Below, piece after piece: positions 9,165 through 20,236 of a stretch of DNA of 64,000 nt. Position 1 is the stretch's first letter; each line of letters starts with the position of its first letter. The stretch is from Micromonospora inositola (GTDB lineage Bacteria > Actinomycetota > Actinomycetes > Mycobacteriales > Micromonosporaceae). The stretch covers positions 5,544,001 through 5,608,000 of the forward strand of contig NZ_LT607754.1 in assembly GCF_900090285.1 (NCBI RefSeq), written 5' to 3'. The position numbers and the translations under genes were made by a program. The notes under the pieces were generated by a model. It did not search any database. It worked only from the letters and a program-made list of their open reading frames with translations, and had not been told where the DNA came from.

Positions 9165-10682
9165 TCAGCCCCCGGTCAGCGTCTCCAGCAGATCCTTGGC
9201 GCTGGCGCACCGGTCGAAGAGCGCGCCGACGTGCTTGCGGGTGCCCCGCTCCGGCTCCATCATCGGCACCCGGACCAGCGACTCCCGGCCCACGTCGAAG
9301 ATGACGGAGTCCCAGCTCGCCGCGACCACCTCGGAGGCGTACTGGGCCAGGCAGCGGCCCCGGAAGTAGGCCCGGGTGTCCTCCGGGGGCTGGGTCATCG
9401 CGGTCCGGGTCTGCTCGTCGGTCAGCAGCGTCTTCATCGACCCGCGCGAGACCAGCCGGTGGTAGAGCCCCTTCTCCGGCCGGACGTCGGAGTACTGCAG
9501 GTCGACCAGCTGGAGCTTGTGCGAGCCCCAGGCGAGCTTCTCCCGCTCCCGGTACCCCTCCAGCAGCCGCAACTTGGCCACCCAGTCCAGCTCGTCGGCG
9601 CAGAGGAAGGCGTCGCGGCCGAGCCGGTCCAGCACGTTCTCCCAGCGCGCGAGGACGTCCGCGGTCTGCTCGTCGACGTCGCTGCCGTACCGATCGTCCA
9701 CGAAGGACCGGACCCGCTCCAGGTACGCCCACTGCACGTCCAGGGCGGTCAGCTTGCGGCCGTCGCGCAGCCGCATCAGGTGCTTGAGCGACGGGTCGTG
9801 GCTGACCGCGCGCAGCTCGCTGACCGGGTCGGCGATGCCCAGGTCCGGGCCGAGCGCCTTCTCTTCGATCATGGTGAGGATCAGCGCGGTGGTGCCGACC
9901 TTCAGGTAGGTGGAGATCTCCGACAGGTTGGCGTCGCCGATGATGACGTGCAGCCTGCGGTACTTGTCGGCATCGGCGTGCGGCTCGTCGCGGGTGTTGA
10001 TGATCGGCCGCTTAAGGGTGGTCTCCAGCCCGACCTCGACCTCGAAGAAGTCGGCACGCTGGGAGATCTGGAAGCCGTTCTGGCCGCCGTCCTGGCCGAT
10101 GCCGACCCGGCCGGCGCCGCAGACGATCTGCCGGGTGACGAAGAACGGCGTCAGGTACGCCACGATGTCGGCGAACGGGGTCTGCCGCCGCATCAGGTAG
10201 TTCTCGTGGGAGCCGTAGCTGGCGCCCTTGTTGTCGGTGTTGTTCTTGTAGAGGTGGATGGGCTGGGTGCCCGGGATGGTGGCGGCGCGGCGGGCCGCCT
10301 CGGCCATCACCCGCTCCCCGGCCTTGTCCCAGCGCACCACGTCGAGCGGGTTGGTCACCTCGGGCGTGGAGTATTCCGGGTGGGCGTGGTCGACATACAG
10401 CCGGGCACCGTTGGTGAGTATGACGTTGGCCAGCCCGAGGTCCTCGTCGGCGAGCGCCTCGGCGGGGTCGTAGGCCGCGCCGGAGTAGGTGAAGCCGCGC
10501 GCGTCGCGCAGCGGCGACTCCTCCTCGTAGTCCCAGCGGGCCCGGCCACCGCGGTTGAGTTCCGGGCGCGCCCCGTAGGCGTTCACCACCTGTGAGGAGG
10601 TGACCATCGGGTTGGCCCCGGCCTGGCCGGGCACGGAGATGCCGTACTCGACCTCGGTGCCCATGATCCGTCTTACGCTCAT
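9165..10682 (-). CDS. dop: Depupylase / Pup deamidase Dop
   Basis: A 505-aa paralog of PafA with the Dop-specific N-terminal insertion (about residues 37-78, including [19 protein letters not shown]). The N-terminus reads [14 protein letters not shown]. The catalytic Asp is D98 in [16 protein letters not shown]. Further blocks are [20 protein letters not shown] and [20 protein letters not shown]. Because Pup here already ends in Glu, the main role should be cleaving Pup from substrates. ATG 10682 is used; ATG 10664 (MGTEVEYG) is an alternative. It lies downstream of arc on the same strand. Confidence 0.97.
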   Translation of the reverse strand: MSVRRIMGTEVEYGISVPGQAGANPMVTSSQVVNAYGARPELNRGGRARWDYEEESPLRDARGFTYSGAAYDPAEALADEDLGLANVILTNGARLYVDHAHPEYSTPEVTNPLDVVRWDKAGERVMAEAARRAATIPGTQPIHLYKNNTDNKGASYGSHENYLMRRQTPFADIVAYLTPFFVTRQIVCGAGRVGIGQDGGQNGFQISQRADFFEVEVGLETTLKRPIINTRDEPHADADKYRRLHVIIGDANLSEISTYLKVGTTALILTMIEEKALGPDLGIADPVSELRAVSHDPSLKHLMRLRDGRKLTALDVQWAYLERVRSFVDDRYGSDVDEQTADVLARWENVLDRLGRDAFLCADELDWVAKLRLLEGYREREKLAWGSHKLQLVDLQYSDVRPEKGLYHRLVSRGSMKTLLTDEQTRTAMTQPPEDTRAYFRGRCLAQYASEVVAASWDSVIFDVGRESLVRVPMMEPERGTRKHVGALFDRCASAKDLLETLTGG

Positions 10683-10813
10683 CGACTGCCCGCTCCCGCT
10701 CGCCCGTCCCGGTCCCCCGTCACGTCGAGCGTAGTCGCCGGTATGCGGTAAGGGGGCGCGGCGCGGTGCCGGCGTACGGTGTGGCGGCGCGTGGGCGGCC
10801 GGTCGTGGACGCG

Positions 10814-10848
10814 CGGAGGCCCGCGGCGCGGCGCGCCACGGGCCTCCG
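10814..10848 (-). terminator. Hairpin downstream of arc
   Basis: The perfect 10-bp arms CGGAGGCCCG (10814-10823) and CGGGCCTCCG (10839-10848) flank a 15-nt loop. The hairpin lies 16 nt past the arc stop codon in the arc-dop gap. It could reduce read-through from arc into dop. Confidence 0.5.
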
Positions 10849-10863
10849 TCGTGCTGGTCGGGC

Positions 10864-12645
10864 CTACAGGTACTGGCCGGTGTTGCTGGCGGTCTCTATC
10901 GACCTGCCGGCCTCCGCGCCCTTGCCGCCGGAGACGAGCGTACGGATGTAGACGATCCGCTCGCCCTTCTTGCCTGAGATGCGGGCCCAGTCGTCGGGGT
11001 TGGTGGTGTTGGGCAGGTCCTCGTTCTCCCGGAACTCGTCGACGCAGGCGTCGAGCAGGTGCTGCAGCCGCAGCCCCTTGCGCCCGGAGGTGAGGAACTC
11101 CTTGATGGCCATCTTCTTGCCGCGGTCGACGATGTTCTGGATCATCGCGCCGGAGTTGAAGTCCTTGAAGTAGAGGACTTCCTTGTCGCCGTTGGCGTAG
11201 GTGACCTCGAGGAAGCGGTTCTCCTCGGTCTCCGAGTACATCCGCAGGACGACCGCGTCGATCATCGCCGCCACGGTGGCCTGCGGGTCGCTGCCGTGTT
11301 CGGCCAGGTCGTCCGGGTGCAGGGGCAGCCCGGCGAGGATGTACTTGGAGAAGATGTCCTTGGCCGCCTCGGCGTCCGGCCGCTCGATCTTGATCTTCAC
11401 GTCGAGCCGGCCGGGGCGCAGGATCGCCGGGTCGATCATGTCTTCCCGGTTGGAGGCGCCGATGACGATGACGTTCTCCAGGCCCTCCACGCCGTCGATC
11501 TCGCTGAGCAGCTGCGGGACGATGGTGTTCTCCACGTCGGAGGAGACGCCGGAGCCGCGGGTGCGGAACACCGAGTCCATCTCGTCGAAGAACACGATCA
11601 CCGGGGTGCCCTCGCCGGCCTTCTCGCGGGCCCGCTGGAAGACCAGCCGGATGTGCCGCTCGGTCTCGCCGACATACTTGTTGAGCAGCTCGGGACCCTT
11701 GATGTTGAGGAAGAAGCTGGTGTGCTTCTCCTCGCCGCGCCGCTCGGCGATCTTCTTGGCCAGCGAGTTGGCGACCGCCTTGGCGATCAGCGTCTTGCCG
11801 CAGCCGGGCGGGCCGTAGAGCAGGATGCCCTTCGGCGGCCGGAGCTGGTGCTCACGGAACAGGTCGGCGTGCAGGAAGGGCAGCTCCACCGCGTCGCGGA
11901 TCTGCTCGATCTGCGCCTGGAGGCCGCCGATGTCGGTGTAGTCGACGTCAGGCACCTCCTCCAGGACCAGCTCCTCGACCTCGCTCTTCGGGATCCGCTC
12001 GTACGCGTACGCCGAGCGGGGCTCGATCATGAGCGAGTCGCCGGCCCGGATCGGCGAGCCGATCAGGGTCTCGGCGAGGTGCACGATCCGCTCCTCGTCG
12101 GAGTGCGAGACCACCAGCGCCCGGTCGCCCGGGGCGCCCCCGGGACCCGCGAGGATCTCCTTGAGCATCACGACCTCGCCGACCCGCTCGTACCCGAACG
12201 CGTCGACGATGTTGAGCGCGTCGTTGAGCAGGACCTCCTGGCCGCGCCGGAGCTCGTCGACCTCGAGCGAGGGCGAGACGGCGACCCGGAGCTTGCGCCC
12301 GCCGGTGAAGACGTCCACCGTGCCGTCGTCGTGCCTCGCCAGGAAGACGCCGTAGCCACTGGGTGGCTGCGCGAGGCGGTCGATCTCCTCCTTGAGCGTC
12401 ACGATCTGCGCGCGAGCCTCCTTGAGGGTGCCCACGAGCCGTTCGTTGTTCTCGGTCAGCCGCGCCAACTGCGCCTGGGTGGCCGCCAGCCGCTCTTCGA
12501 GCTGCCGGACGTGTCGGGGGCTTTCGGTCAACTTGCGCCGCACCAGAGCGAGTTCCTCTTGAAGGAACGCGACCTGCGTGGAGAGATCGTGGGCCTCCTT
12601 CTCCCACCGTGCGGCGCGCGAGTCCGCGTCGTCGCTGCGTGCCAC
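10864..12645 (-). CDS. arc: Proteasome-associated AAA ATPase Arc/Mpa
   Basis: A 593-aa hexameric unfoldase that recognises Pup and threads substrates into PrcAB. An N-terminal coiled coil (about residues 12-90) binds Pup and is followed by tandem OB folds (about 95-230). The AAA domain has Walker A GPPGCGKT at 278-285 and Walker B VFFDE at 351-355. The C-terminus TGQYL is the HbYX-like tail that opens the proteasome gate. It starts at ATG 12645 ([10 protein letters not shown]) and is the first gene of the minus-strand proteasome run. Confidence 0.97.
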   Translation of the reverse strand: MARSDDADSRAARWEKEAHDLSTQVAFLQEELALVRRKLTESPRHVRQLEERLAATQAQLARLTENNERLVGTLKEARAQIVTLKEEIDRLAQPPSGYGVFLARHDDGTVDVFTGGRKLRVAVSPSLEVDELRRGQEVLLNDALNIVDAFGYERVGEVVMLKEILAGPGGAPGDRALVVSHSDEERIVHLAETLIGSPIRAGDSLMIEPRSAYAYERIPKSEVEELVLEEVPDVDYTDIGGLQAQIEQIRDAVELPFLHADLFREHQLRPPKGILLYGPPGCGKTLIAKAVANSLAKKIAERRGEEKHTSFFLNIKGPELLNKYVGETERHIRLVFQRAREKAGEGTPVIVFFDEMDSVFRTRGSGVSSDVENTIVPQLLSEIDGVEGLENVIVIGASNREDMIDPAILRPGRLDVKIKIERPDAEAAKDIFSKYILAGLPLHPDDLAEHGSDPQATVAAMIDAVVLRMYSETEENRFLEVTYANGDKEVLYFKDFNSGAMIQNIVDRGKKMAIKEFLTSGRKGLRLQHLLDACVDEFRENEDLPNTTNPDDWARISGKKGERIVYIRTLVSGGKGAEAGRSIETASNTGQYL

Positions 12646-12821
12646 GTCCCACCTCCCCGGGGGCTTGAACGTTCTGACCTAACACTAGCCGCTATGAGCC
12701 CGATTCGGTCCCGCGCAACGCGCTCGTCACCGAAGCTTGATCGCCAAGGGCTGGTCGACGGGCGGGTACTGGCGTTCAGGTACCGTCGCAGGGTGGGACG
12801 GGAGAACATGGGGGGTGCACG

Positions 12822-13118
12822 ATGACGCAGGTCGCGACGGACCAGCTTCAGGTCTGGGTGGACCAGGACCTCTGCACGGGCGACGGGCTCTGCGTGCAGT
12901 ACGCGCCGGAGGTCTTCGAGTTCGACGTCGACGGCCTGGCGTACGTCAAGGGCGCCGACGGTGAGCTGCGGCTGGCCCCGGGCAGCCGGGTGGACGTGCC
13001 CGAGCACCTGCGCCTCGAGGTGATCGACTCGGCGAAGGAGTGCCCCGGCGAGTGCATCCACGTGGTACGCGGCAGCGACGGCGCCGAGGTGGCCGGCCCG
13101 GACGCCGAGGAGGACTGA
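12822..13118 (+). CDS. Ferredoxin
   Basis: A 98-aa acidic single-cluster ferredoxin. The cysteines are DLCTGDGLCVQYAP (C-x5-C) near the N-terminus and ECPGECIHV (C-x3-C) late in the protein. That is four cysteines in a pattern resembling the 3Fe-4S/4Fe-4S actinobacterial ferredoxins that serve cytochromes P450. It is divergent from arc across 176 bp, a position seen for similar ferredoxins in related genomes. No P450 is nearby, so its redox partner is unknown. Confidence 0.85.
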   Translation: MTQVATDQLQVWVDQDLCTGDGLCVQYAPEVFEFDVDGLAYVKGADGELRLAPGSRVDVPEHLRLEVIDSAKECPGECIHVVRGSDGAEVAGPDAEED

Positions 13119-13200
13119 GCCGCCCGCCTGCCGGCCCCGCGGCCGGTGGGCGCCGGCAACCGGCTCCGGCCCCCGGGGCCGCTCGCCGGCGGGGCGAGGC

Positions 13201-13773
13201 TCAGAGCATCGGGCGGCCGACCACCGAGGCGACCAGCCGGGCGAACTCCTCCAACCGGGCGATCTGTCCCGCGCCGCCGTCGTCGAGGGTCTTGCCGAAG
13301 CGCAGCGCGTCGTGCCGCGGCCCGGCGACCAGCTCATCCCCGGGCGGCGCCTCGTCCAGCGAGGTCAGCAGCAGATAGACGTCGATGCTGTCGACCCGGA
13401 TCTCACCGGTGTCGGACCGGTTCAGCCGCCGCCGGCAGCCGACCTCGGTCACCGTGGAGACCGGCACCACCCGTAGCGACGAGGTCATCGACCCGGGCGG
13501 TCCCTCCCCCGGCGGTACGTCCTCGCCGTGCCAGAGCACCAGCCGGCTGCCGTCGCAGACGACGACCTCCTGCCACACCCCGTTGACCTCGTTGACGAAG
13601 CGTTCCAGGGTGAAGCCGAGCACGGAGGCCCCGCGCAGCACCCCGCCGAGCGCCTCCAGGGCCACGTCCGGGTCGCGCAGGTAGGCCCGCGCGGCCGACT
13701 CGAGGTCGGTGTACGGCGACCAGTCCGGGAAGACCGCGGGCAGGTCCCCGTTGCCGAAGCCCGGGCTGCTCAT
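13201..13773 (-). CDS. Conserved hypothetical protein (arc-trmI neighbourhood)
   Basis: A 190-aa soluble protein with no recognised domain. The preferred start is ATG 13773 (MSSPGFGNGDLPAVFPDW), with GGGGGAGG just upstream; a longer frame begins at 13800. Visible segments are LERFVNEVNGVWQEVVVCDG and VDSIDVYLLLTSLDE. Its position between the ferredoxin and trmI resembles the conserved hypothetical gene at the same place in mycobacteria. Function unknown. Confidence 0.7.
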   Translation of the reverse strand: MSSPGFGNGDLPAVFPDWSPYTDLESAARAYLRDPDVALEALGGVLRGASVLGFTLERFVNEVNGVWQEVVVCDGSRLVLWHGEDVPPGEGPPGSMTSSLRVVPVSTVTEVGCRRRLNRSDTGEIRVDSIDVYLLLTSLDEAPPGDELVAGPRHDALRFGKTLDDGGAGQIARLEEFARLVASVVGRPML

Positions 13774-13974
13774 GCCGCCTCCCCCGCCCGCCCGGCGCAC
13801 GGTCGGGCGCGCCGACCGGCGCCGCCGCCGAGGCCCGCGCGGGGCCGGATCGCGCCGCGCGCCCCGATCCGCTCGCTCATGCCACCGTCTCCACCCGTTC
13901 GGTGTCGTCCCGGCGCCGGTCCGCGCCGGGACACATGATCGCCTGCCGCATGCCGGGTCGACCAGCCACCGGAG

Positions 13975-16128
<2,154 letters not shown>

Positions 16129-16199
16129 CTACGCGGGGCCGATCATGTGCCGGTGCGGCGACGGCGGGCCTGTCACACCGGTGCCCTAACCTTCCGGAC

Positions 16200-17114
16200 A
16201 TGACGGCGGAACCGGTGATCGACGCGCAGGACACCCTCGCCCCGGCGGTGCTGCCGCCCACGGTACGGGCGTCGCTGTCGCCGTCCCGGGCGGCGGATTT
16301 CAAGACCTGCCCGCTGCTCTACCGCTTCCGCAGCATCGACCGGCTGCCCGAGCGGCCGACGGTGGAGCAGGCCCGGGGCACGCTGGTGCACGCGGTGCTG
16401 GAGCGGCTGTTCGACCTGCCCGCGGCGGCCCGCACGCCCGAGTCGGCCGGTGACCTGGTCGCCCCGCAGTGGGACCGGCTGGTCACCGAGGAGCCGGAGC
16501 TGGCAGGCCTGTTCGCCGAGGGCGACGCGGCCGGCGTCGCGGAGTTCCTCCGGTCGGCCGCCGCGCTGCTGGAGGGCTATTTCGCGGTGGAGGACCCGCG
16601 CCGGCTGGAGCCGGCCGAGCGCGAGGCGTTGATCTCCGCGGTGGTCGACGACGAGCTGCTGATCCGGGGCTACCTGGACCGGCTCGACGTCGCGCCGGAC
16701 GGCGCGCTGCGGGTGGTGGACTACAAGACCGGCGGTGCCCCGCGCGAGGCGTTCGAGGCGCGGGCGCTGTTCCAGCTCAAGTTCTACGCCCTCGTGCTCT
16801 GGCGCACCCGGGGCGTGGTGCCGCGGGTGCTGCGGTTGCTCTACCTCAAGGACGCCGAGATCTGCGACTACACGCCGGACGCCGAGGAGCTGCTGCGCTT
16901 CGAGCGCACAGTGGTGGCCCTCTGGCAGGCCATCGAGCAGGCCACCGCGCGGCAGGATTTCCGGCCCCGACCCAGCCGGCTCTGTGACTGGTGCAGCCAC
17001 CAGGCGCACTGCCCGAGCTTCGGCGGCACCCCACCGCCCTTCCCGACCCTCGCCACCACGGACCCGCTGCGCGACGCCCGCTCCGGGCCGGCCGCCCCCG
17101 GCGCGGACGAGTGA
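16200..17114 (+). CDS. RecB-family PD-(D/E)XK exonuclease with Fe-S cysteines
   Basis: A 304-aa single-domain nuclease. The motifs GTLVHAVLERL (His of motif I), IRGYLDRLD and VVDYKTGG form the PD-(D/E)XK active site. Four cysteines, one in FKTCPLLYRF and three in CDWCSHQAHC, match the AddB/Cas4-type iron-sulfur staple. There is no helicase domain. The start is ATG 16200, divergent from the M50 gene. Synteny with the RecB-like gene next to trmI in mycobacteria supports the call. Its DNA substrate is unknown. Confidence 0.88.
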   Translation: MTAEPVIDAQDTLAPAVLPPTVRASLSPSRAADFKTCPLLYRFRSIDRLPERPTVEQARGTLVHAVLERLFDLPAAARTPESAGDLVAPQWDRLVTEEPELAGLFAEGDAAGVAEFLRSAAALLEGYFAVEDPRRLEPAEREALISAVVDDELLIRGYLDRLDVAPDGALRVVDYKTGGAPREAFEARALFQLKFYALVLWRTRGVVPRVLRLLYLKDAEICDYTPDAEELLRFERTVVALWQAIEQATARQDFRPRPSRLCDWCSHQAHCPSFGGTPPPFPTLATTDPLRDARSGPAAPGADE

Positions 17115-17136
17115 CCCTCCTCCCTGAGGAGGAGGG
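17115..17136 (+). terminator. Hairpin after the RecB-like gene
   Basis: The perfect 9-bp arms CCCTCCTCC (17115-17123) and GGAGGAGGG (17128-17136) flank a CTGA loop, starting directly after the TGA stop. The following sequence is not U-rich, which is usual for actinobacterial terminators. Confidence 0.65.
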
Positions 17137-17190
17137 CGGGTTCGGTATCGGCGACGACGGGTCGCGCCGGGCGGCGAGTAGCGTTCCGCT

Positions 17191-18384
17191 GTGACGGATC
17201 GGCTGAGGGCGTGGGCAGGCCACCGACCGCTGGCCATCGACGGCTGCTTCGCGGTCGCCCTGGTGCTGCTGGACCTGGTGTTCCTCCTGCTGACCCCGCG
17301 CGAGCTGCGCCCCGGGCAGCTGTCGGTCGCGCTGGGCTGGAGCGCGGTCTGCGCCGCGCCGGTGGCGGTGCGCCGGGTCGCCCCGTGGCCGGCGGTCGGC
17401 GCGGCGGTGGCCACCCTGGCGGTGCCGGTGCTGCTCGGGCACGCCCCGACCACGCAGGGCGTGACCTTCGTCGTGCTCACGTACACGATGGCGGCGCACC
17501 GACCACTGCGACCGGCCACGCTGGCCGCGGTGCTGCTGTGGGTGCCGGTGGCGCTGGCCAACACGGTCGCGCCGCTGGACGGCGTGCTCGACATGGGTCC
17601 CGCCTACCAGGTGCTCAACAACCTGCTCACCGCCTCGGTGGCGTACGCGGTGGGGCGGGCGGTGCACGCCCGGCGGCAGTCGACGCAGGCGCTGCGCGAG
17701 CGGGCCCGGGTCGCCGAGGCGAACCAGCGTTCCCTGGCCGAGCAGGCGGTCGCCGACGAGCGCCGCCGGATCGCCCGTGAGCTGCACGACGTGGTCGCCC
17801 ACCACGTCAGCGTGATGGGGGTGCTGGCCACCGGCGCCCGCCGGGTGCTGCGCCGGGACCCGGACACGGCGGACGAGGCGATCGCCACCATCGAGGAGAC
17901 CAGCCGGGCCACCCTGCGGGAGATGCGCCGGCTGCTGGACGTGCTGCGCACCGACGCCGAGCCGGCCGCCGACCTCGCGCCGCAGCCCGGCCTGACCGGC
18001 ATCGAGGCACTGGTCGAGCAGGTCCGGGAGGCGGGTCTGCCGGTCACCCTGCGGGTGGACGGCACGCCCGGCCCAATGGAGGAGGGAGTGGCGCTGACCG
18101 TCTACCGGATCGTGCAGGAGGCGCTGACCAACGCGCTCAAGCACGCCGGCACGGCGACCGCACTGGTCCGGCTCACCTTCGCCGACGCCTCCCTGGCGGT
18201 GGAGGTCACCGACACCGGGCGCGGCCCGGGTCCGACACCCGACCGGATCGGGCACGGACTGGTCGGCATGCGCGAGCGGGTCGCCCTCTACCGTGGGATC
18301 CTGCGGACCGGTCCGCGGCCGGGCGGCGGCTTCCGGGTGTACGCGAGGATCCCGCTGGAGCCGGTCGGGGTGGTCCCCGCGTGA
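17191..18384 (+). CDS. NarL/DesK-type sensor histidine kinase
   Basis: A 397-aa kinase starting at GTG 17191. The N-terminal half has about five or six membrane helices and no large extracellular domain. The dimerisation/phosphoacceptor helix carries ERRRIARELHDVVAHHVSVM with its His near residue 197. The ATPase domain shows QEALTNALKHAG and GHGLVGMRERV. It should phosphorylate the response regulator 85 nt downstream. The signal is unknown; the neighbouring ABC exporter is a plausible target. Confidence 0.93.
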   Translation: MTDRLRAWAGHRPLAIDGCFAVALVLLDLVFLLLTPRELRPGQLSVALGWSAVCAAPVAVRRVAPWPAVGAAVATLAVPVLLGHAPTTQGVTFVVLTYTMAAHRPLRPATLAAVLLWVPVALANTVAPLDGVLDMGPAYQVLNNLLTASVAYAVGRAVHARRQSTQALRERARVAEANQRSLAEQAVADERRRIARELHDVVAHHVSVMGVLATGARRVLRRDPDTADEAIATIEETSRATLREMRRLLDVLRTDAEPAADLAPQPGLTGIEALVEQVREAGLPVTLRVDGTPGPMEEGVALTVYRIVQEALTNALKHAGTATALVRLTFADASLAVEVTDTGRGPGPTPDRIGHGLVGMRERVALYRGILRTGPRPGGGFRVYARIPLEPVGVVPA

Positions 18385-18399
18385 CCGGGCGACGCGGGC

Positions 18400-18433
18400 G
18401 ACGCCGGCAAGACGGACGACGCCGGCACGACGG
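18400..18433. repeat. Short direct repeat between kinase and regulator genes
   Basis: Two 16-bp copies, GACGCCGGCAAGACGG (18400-18415) and GACGCCGGCACGACGG (18418-18433), differ at one base with an 18-bp period. They probably arose by slippage. No function is inferred. Confidence 0.5.
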
Positions 18434-18469
18434 GCCGGGGCGGCACGAGCAGCACGACGGGGAGATCCG

Positions 18470-19153
18470 ATGACCGACAGCACGCCGGCACGGCCGGTGC
18501 GGATCCTGCTCGCCGACGACCAGCCGTTGCTGCGTACCGGCTTCCGGATGGTGCTCGGGACCGAGGACGACCTGGACATCGTGGCCGAGGCCGGGGACGG
18601 ACTGGAGGCGGTGGAGCTGTCCCGGCGGCTGCTGCCGGACGTGGTGCTGATGGACATCCGCATGCCCCGGATGGACGGGGTCGCCGCGACCCGGGCCATC
18701 GTCGACGCCCGGCTGCCGGTACGGGTGCTGATCCTGACCACCTTCGACCTCGACGAGTACGTGATCGGCGCGCTGCGGGCCGGGGCGAGCGGCTTCCTGG
18801 CCAAGGACGTGCCGGCGGAGGACCTGGTCACCGCGATCCGCACGGTCGCCGCCGGGGAGGCGGTGGTGGCGCCGCGGATCCTCAAGCGGCTGCTGGACCG
18901 CTTCGCCGACGTGCTGCCCGACCCGGCGGCGAGCCCGCCGAAGGCGCTGAGCGCGCTGACCGAGCGGGAACGGGAGGTGCTGGTGCAGGTCGCCCGGGGC
19001 CTGTCCAACGCGGAGATCGCCCGGGCGCTGTCGGTCAGCGAGACCACCATCAAGACCCACGTGGGGCACGTGCTGACCAAGCTGGGGCTGCGCGACCGGG
19101 TGCAGGCGGTCGTGCTGGCGTACGAGACGGGACTGGTGCGGCCCGGGGCGTGA
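18470..19153 (+). CDS. NarL/LuxR-family response regulator
   Basis: A 227-aa regulator. The receiver domain has the acidic pocket LLADDQ, the phosphoacceptor Asp in VVLMDIRMP, and the switch LTTFD. The C-terminal LuxR helix-turn-helix is LTEREREVLVQVARGLSN through TTIKTHVGHVLTKLGL. ATG 18470 follows GGGGAGAT. It forms a pair with the upstream kinase. The MacB-like ABC operon 315 bp downstream could be its target. Confidence 0.93.
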   Translation: MTDSTPARPVRILLADDQPLLRTGFRMVLGTEDDLDIVAEAGDGLEAVELSRRLLPDVVLMDIRMPRMDGVAATRAIVDARLPVRVLILTTFDLDEYVIGALRAGASGFLAKDVPAEDLVTAIRTVAAGEAVVAPRILKRLLDRFADVLPDPAASPPKALSALTEREREVLVQVARGLSNAEIARALSVSETTIKTHVGHVLTKLGLRDRVQAVVLAYETGLVRPGA

Positions 19154-19214
19154 GCGGCGGGGGAACGCGCAGTTGCTCTCGTCACCTACCGTGACCATTG
19201 GCCGTGCGGCGGGG

Positions 19215-19245
19215 TTGACCATGACGCGACGTCAGGTCCTAGCGT
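19215..19245 (+). promoter_or_regulatory. Candidate promoter for the ABC exporter operon
   Basis: The 315-bp gap after the response regulator holds TTGACC (19215-19220) and TAGCGT (19240-19245) separated by 19 bp. This resembles an actinobacterial housekeeping promoter. The transcript would have a leader of about 220 nt. No other gene is seen in this gap. Confidence 0.35.
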
Positions 19246-19468
19246 CGGCCGCGACGACGACGTCCCGGCGGCGCGGGAAATCGCTCGACCCCGGTCGGGT
19301 CAGGGGCAACCCTGAGCCGGGATCGGGGCCGACCCGCAGCACGATCTCCGGCACCGGATACGTCCGGGGGTGGACGGATCCTCCAGCCACCGGGCAGAGG
19401 ATGGAGACTGCCGCACCGGCCAGCGGGGGCGGTGCGGAAACTGCAGGCAGACGGAAGAGGTAGATGAA

Positions 19469-20236
19469 TTGACCGCGACGGTGGGTCCGCAGGCGCAGGC
19501 CGCGGCCCGGGCCAACGAGGTGTGGAAGCTGTACGGCAGCGGCGAGGCGCAGGTCGCCGCGCTGCGGGGGGTGACCGCGGAGTTCGAACGCGGGCGGTTC
19601 ACCGCGATCATGGGCCCGTCCGGCTCGGGCAAGTCGACCCTGATGCACTGCCTGGCGGGCCTGGACTCGGTCACCAAGGGCACGGTGTCGATCGGAGACA
19701 CGACGGTGACCGGGCTCGGCGACTCCGGGCTGACGAAGCTGCGCCGGGACAAGGTGGGCTTCATCTTCCAGCAGTTCAACCTGCTGCCCACGCTCACCGC
19801 CCAGGAGAACATCCTGCTGCCGCTGTCGATCGCCGGCCGCAAGCCGGACCCGGCCTGGTACGACACGGTGATCGACACGGTCGGCCTGCGGGACCGGCTC
19901 AGCCACCGGCCGGCGCAGCTCTCCGGCGGCCAGCAGCAGCGGGTGGCCTGCGCGCGGGCCCTGGTCGCCCGCCCCGAGGTGATCTTCGCGGACGAGCCGA
20001 CCGGCAACCTGGACTCCCGGTCCGGCGCCGAGGTGCTGAACTTCCTGCGCAACTCGGTACGCGAGCACGGCCAGACCATCGTGATGGTCACCCATGACCC
20101 GACCGCGGCCGCGTACGCCGACCGGGTGATCTTCCTCGCCGACGGGCAGATCGTCTCCGAGCTGGTCGAGCCGACCGCGGACACGGTGCTGGACACCATG
20201 AAGAAGCTGGACGCTCCCGCCGAGGTGGCGCGCTGA
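19469..20236 (+). CDS. ABC transporter ATP-binding protein (MacB/LolD type)
   Basis: A 255-aa ATPase with Walker A GPSGSGKST, signature LSGGQQQRVACARAL and Walker B VIFADEPTGNLDS. The Q-loop is FIFQQFNLLPTLTAQEN. The GNLDS form is typical of LolD/MacB/FtsE-like ATPases that drive mechanotransmission exporters. The start is TTG 19469, eight bases after AGAGG; GTG 19481 is an in-frame alternative. Its TGA overlaps the permease ATG (ATGA). Confidence 0.94.
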   Translation: MTATVGPQAQAAARANEVWKLYGSGEAQVAALRGVTAEFERGRFTAIMGPSGSGKSTLMHCLAGLDSVTKGTVSIGDTTVTGLGDSGLTKLRRDKVGFIFQQFNLLPTLTAQENILLPLSIAGRKPDPAWYDTVIDTVGLRDRLSHRPAQLSGGQQQRVACARALVARPEVIFADEPTGNLDSRSGAEVLNFLRNSVREHGQTIVMVTHDPTAAAYADRVIFLADGQIVSELVEPTADTVLDTMKKLDAPAEVAR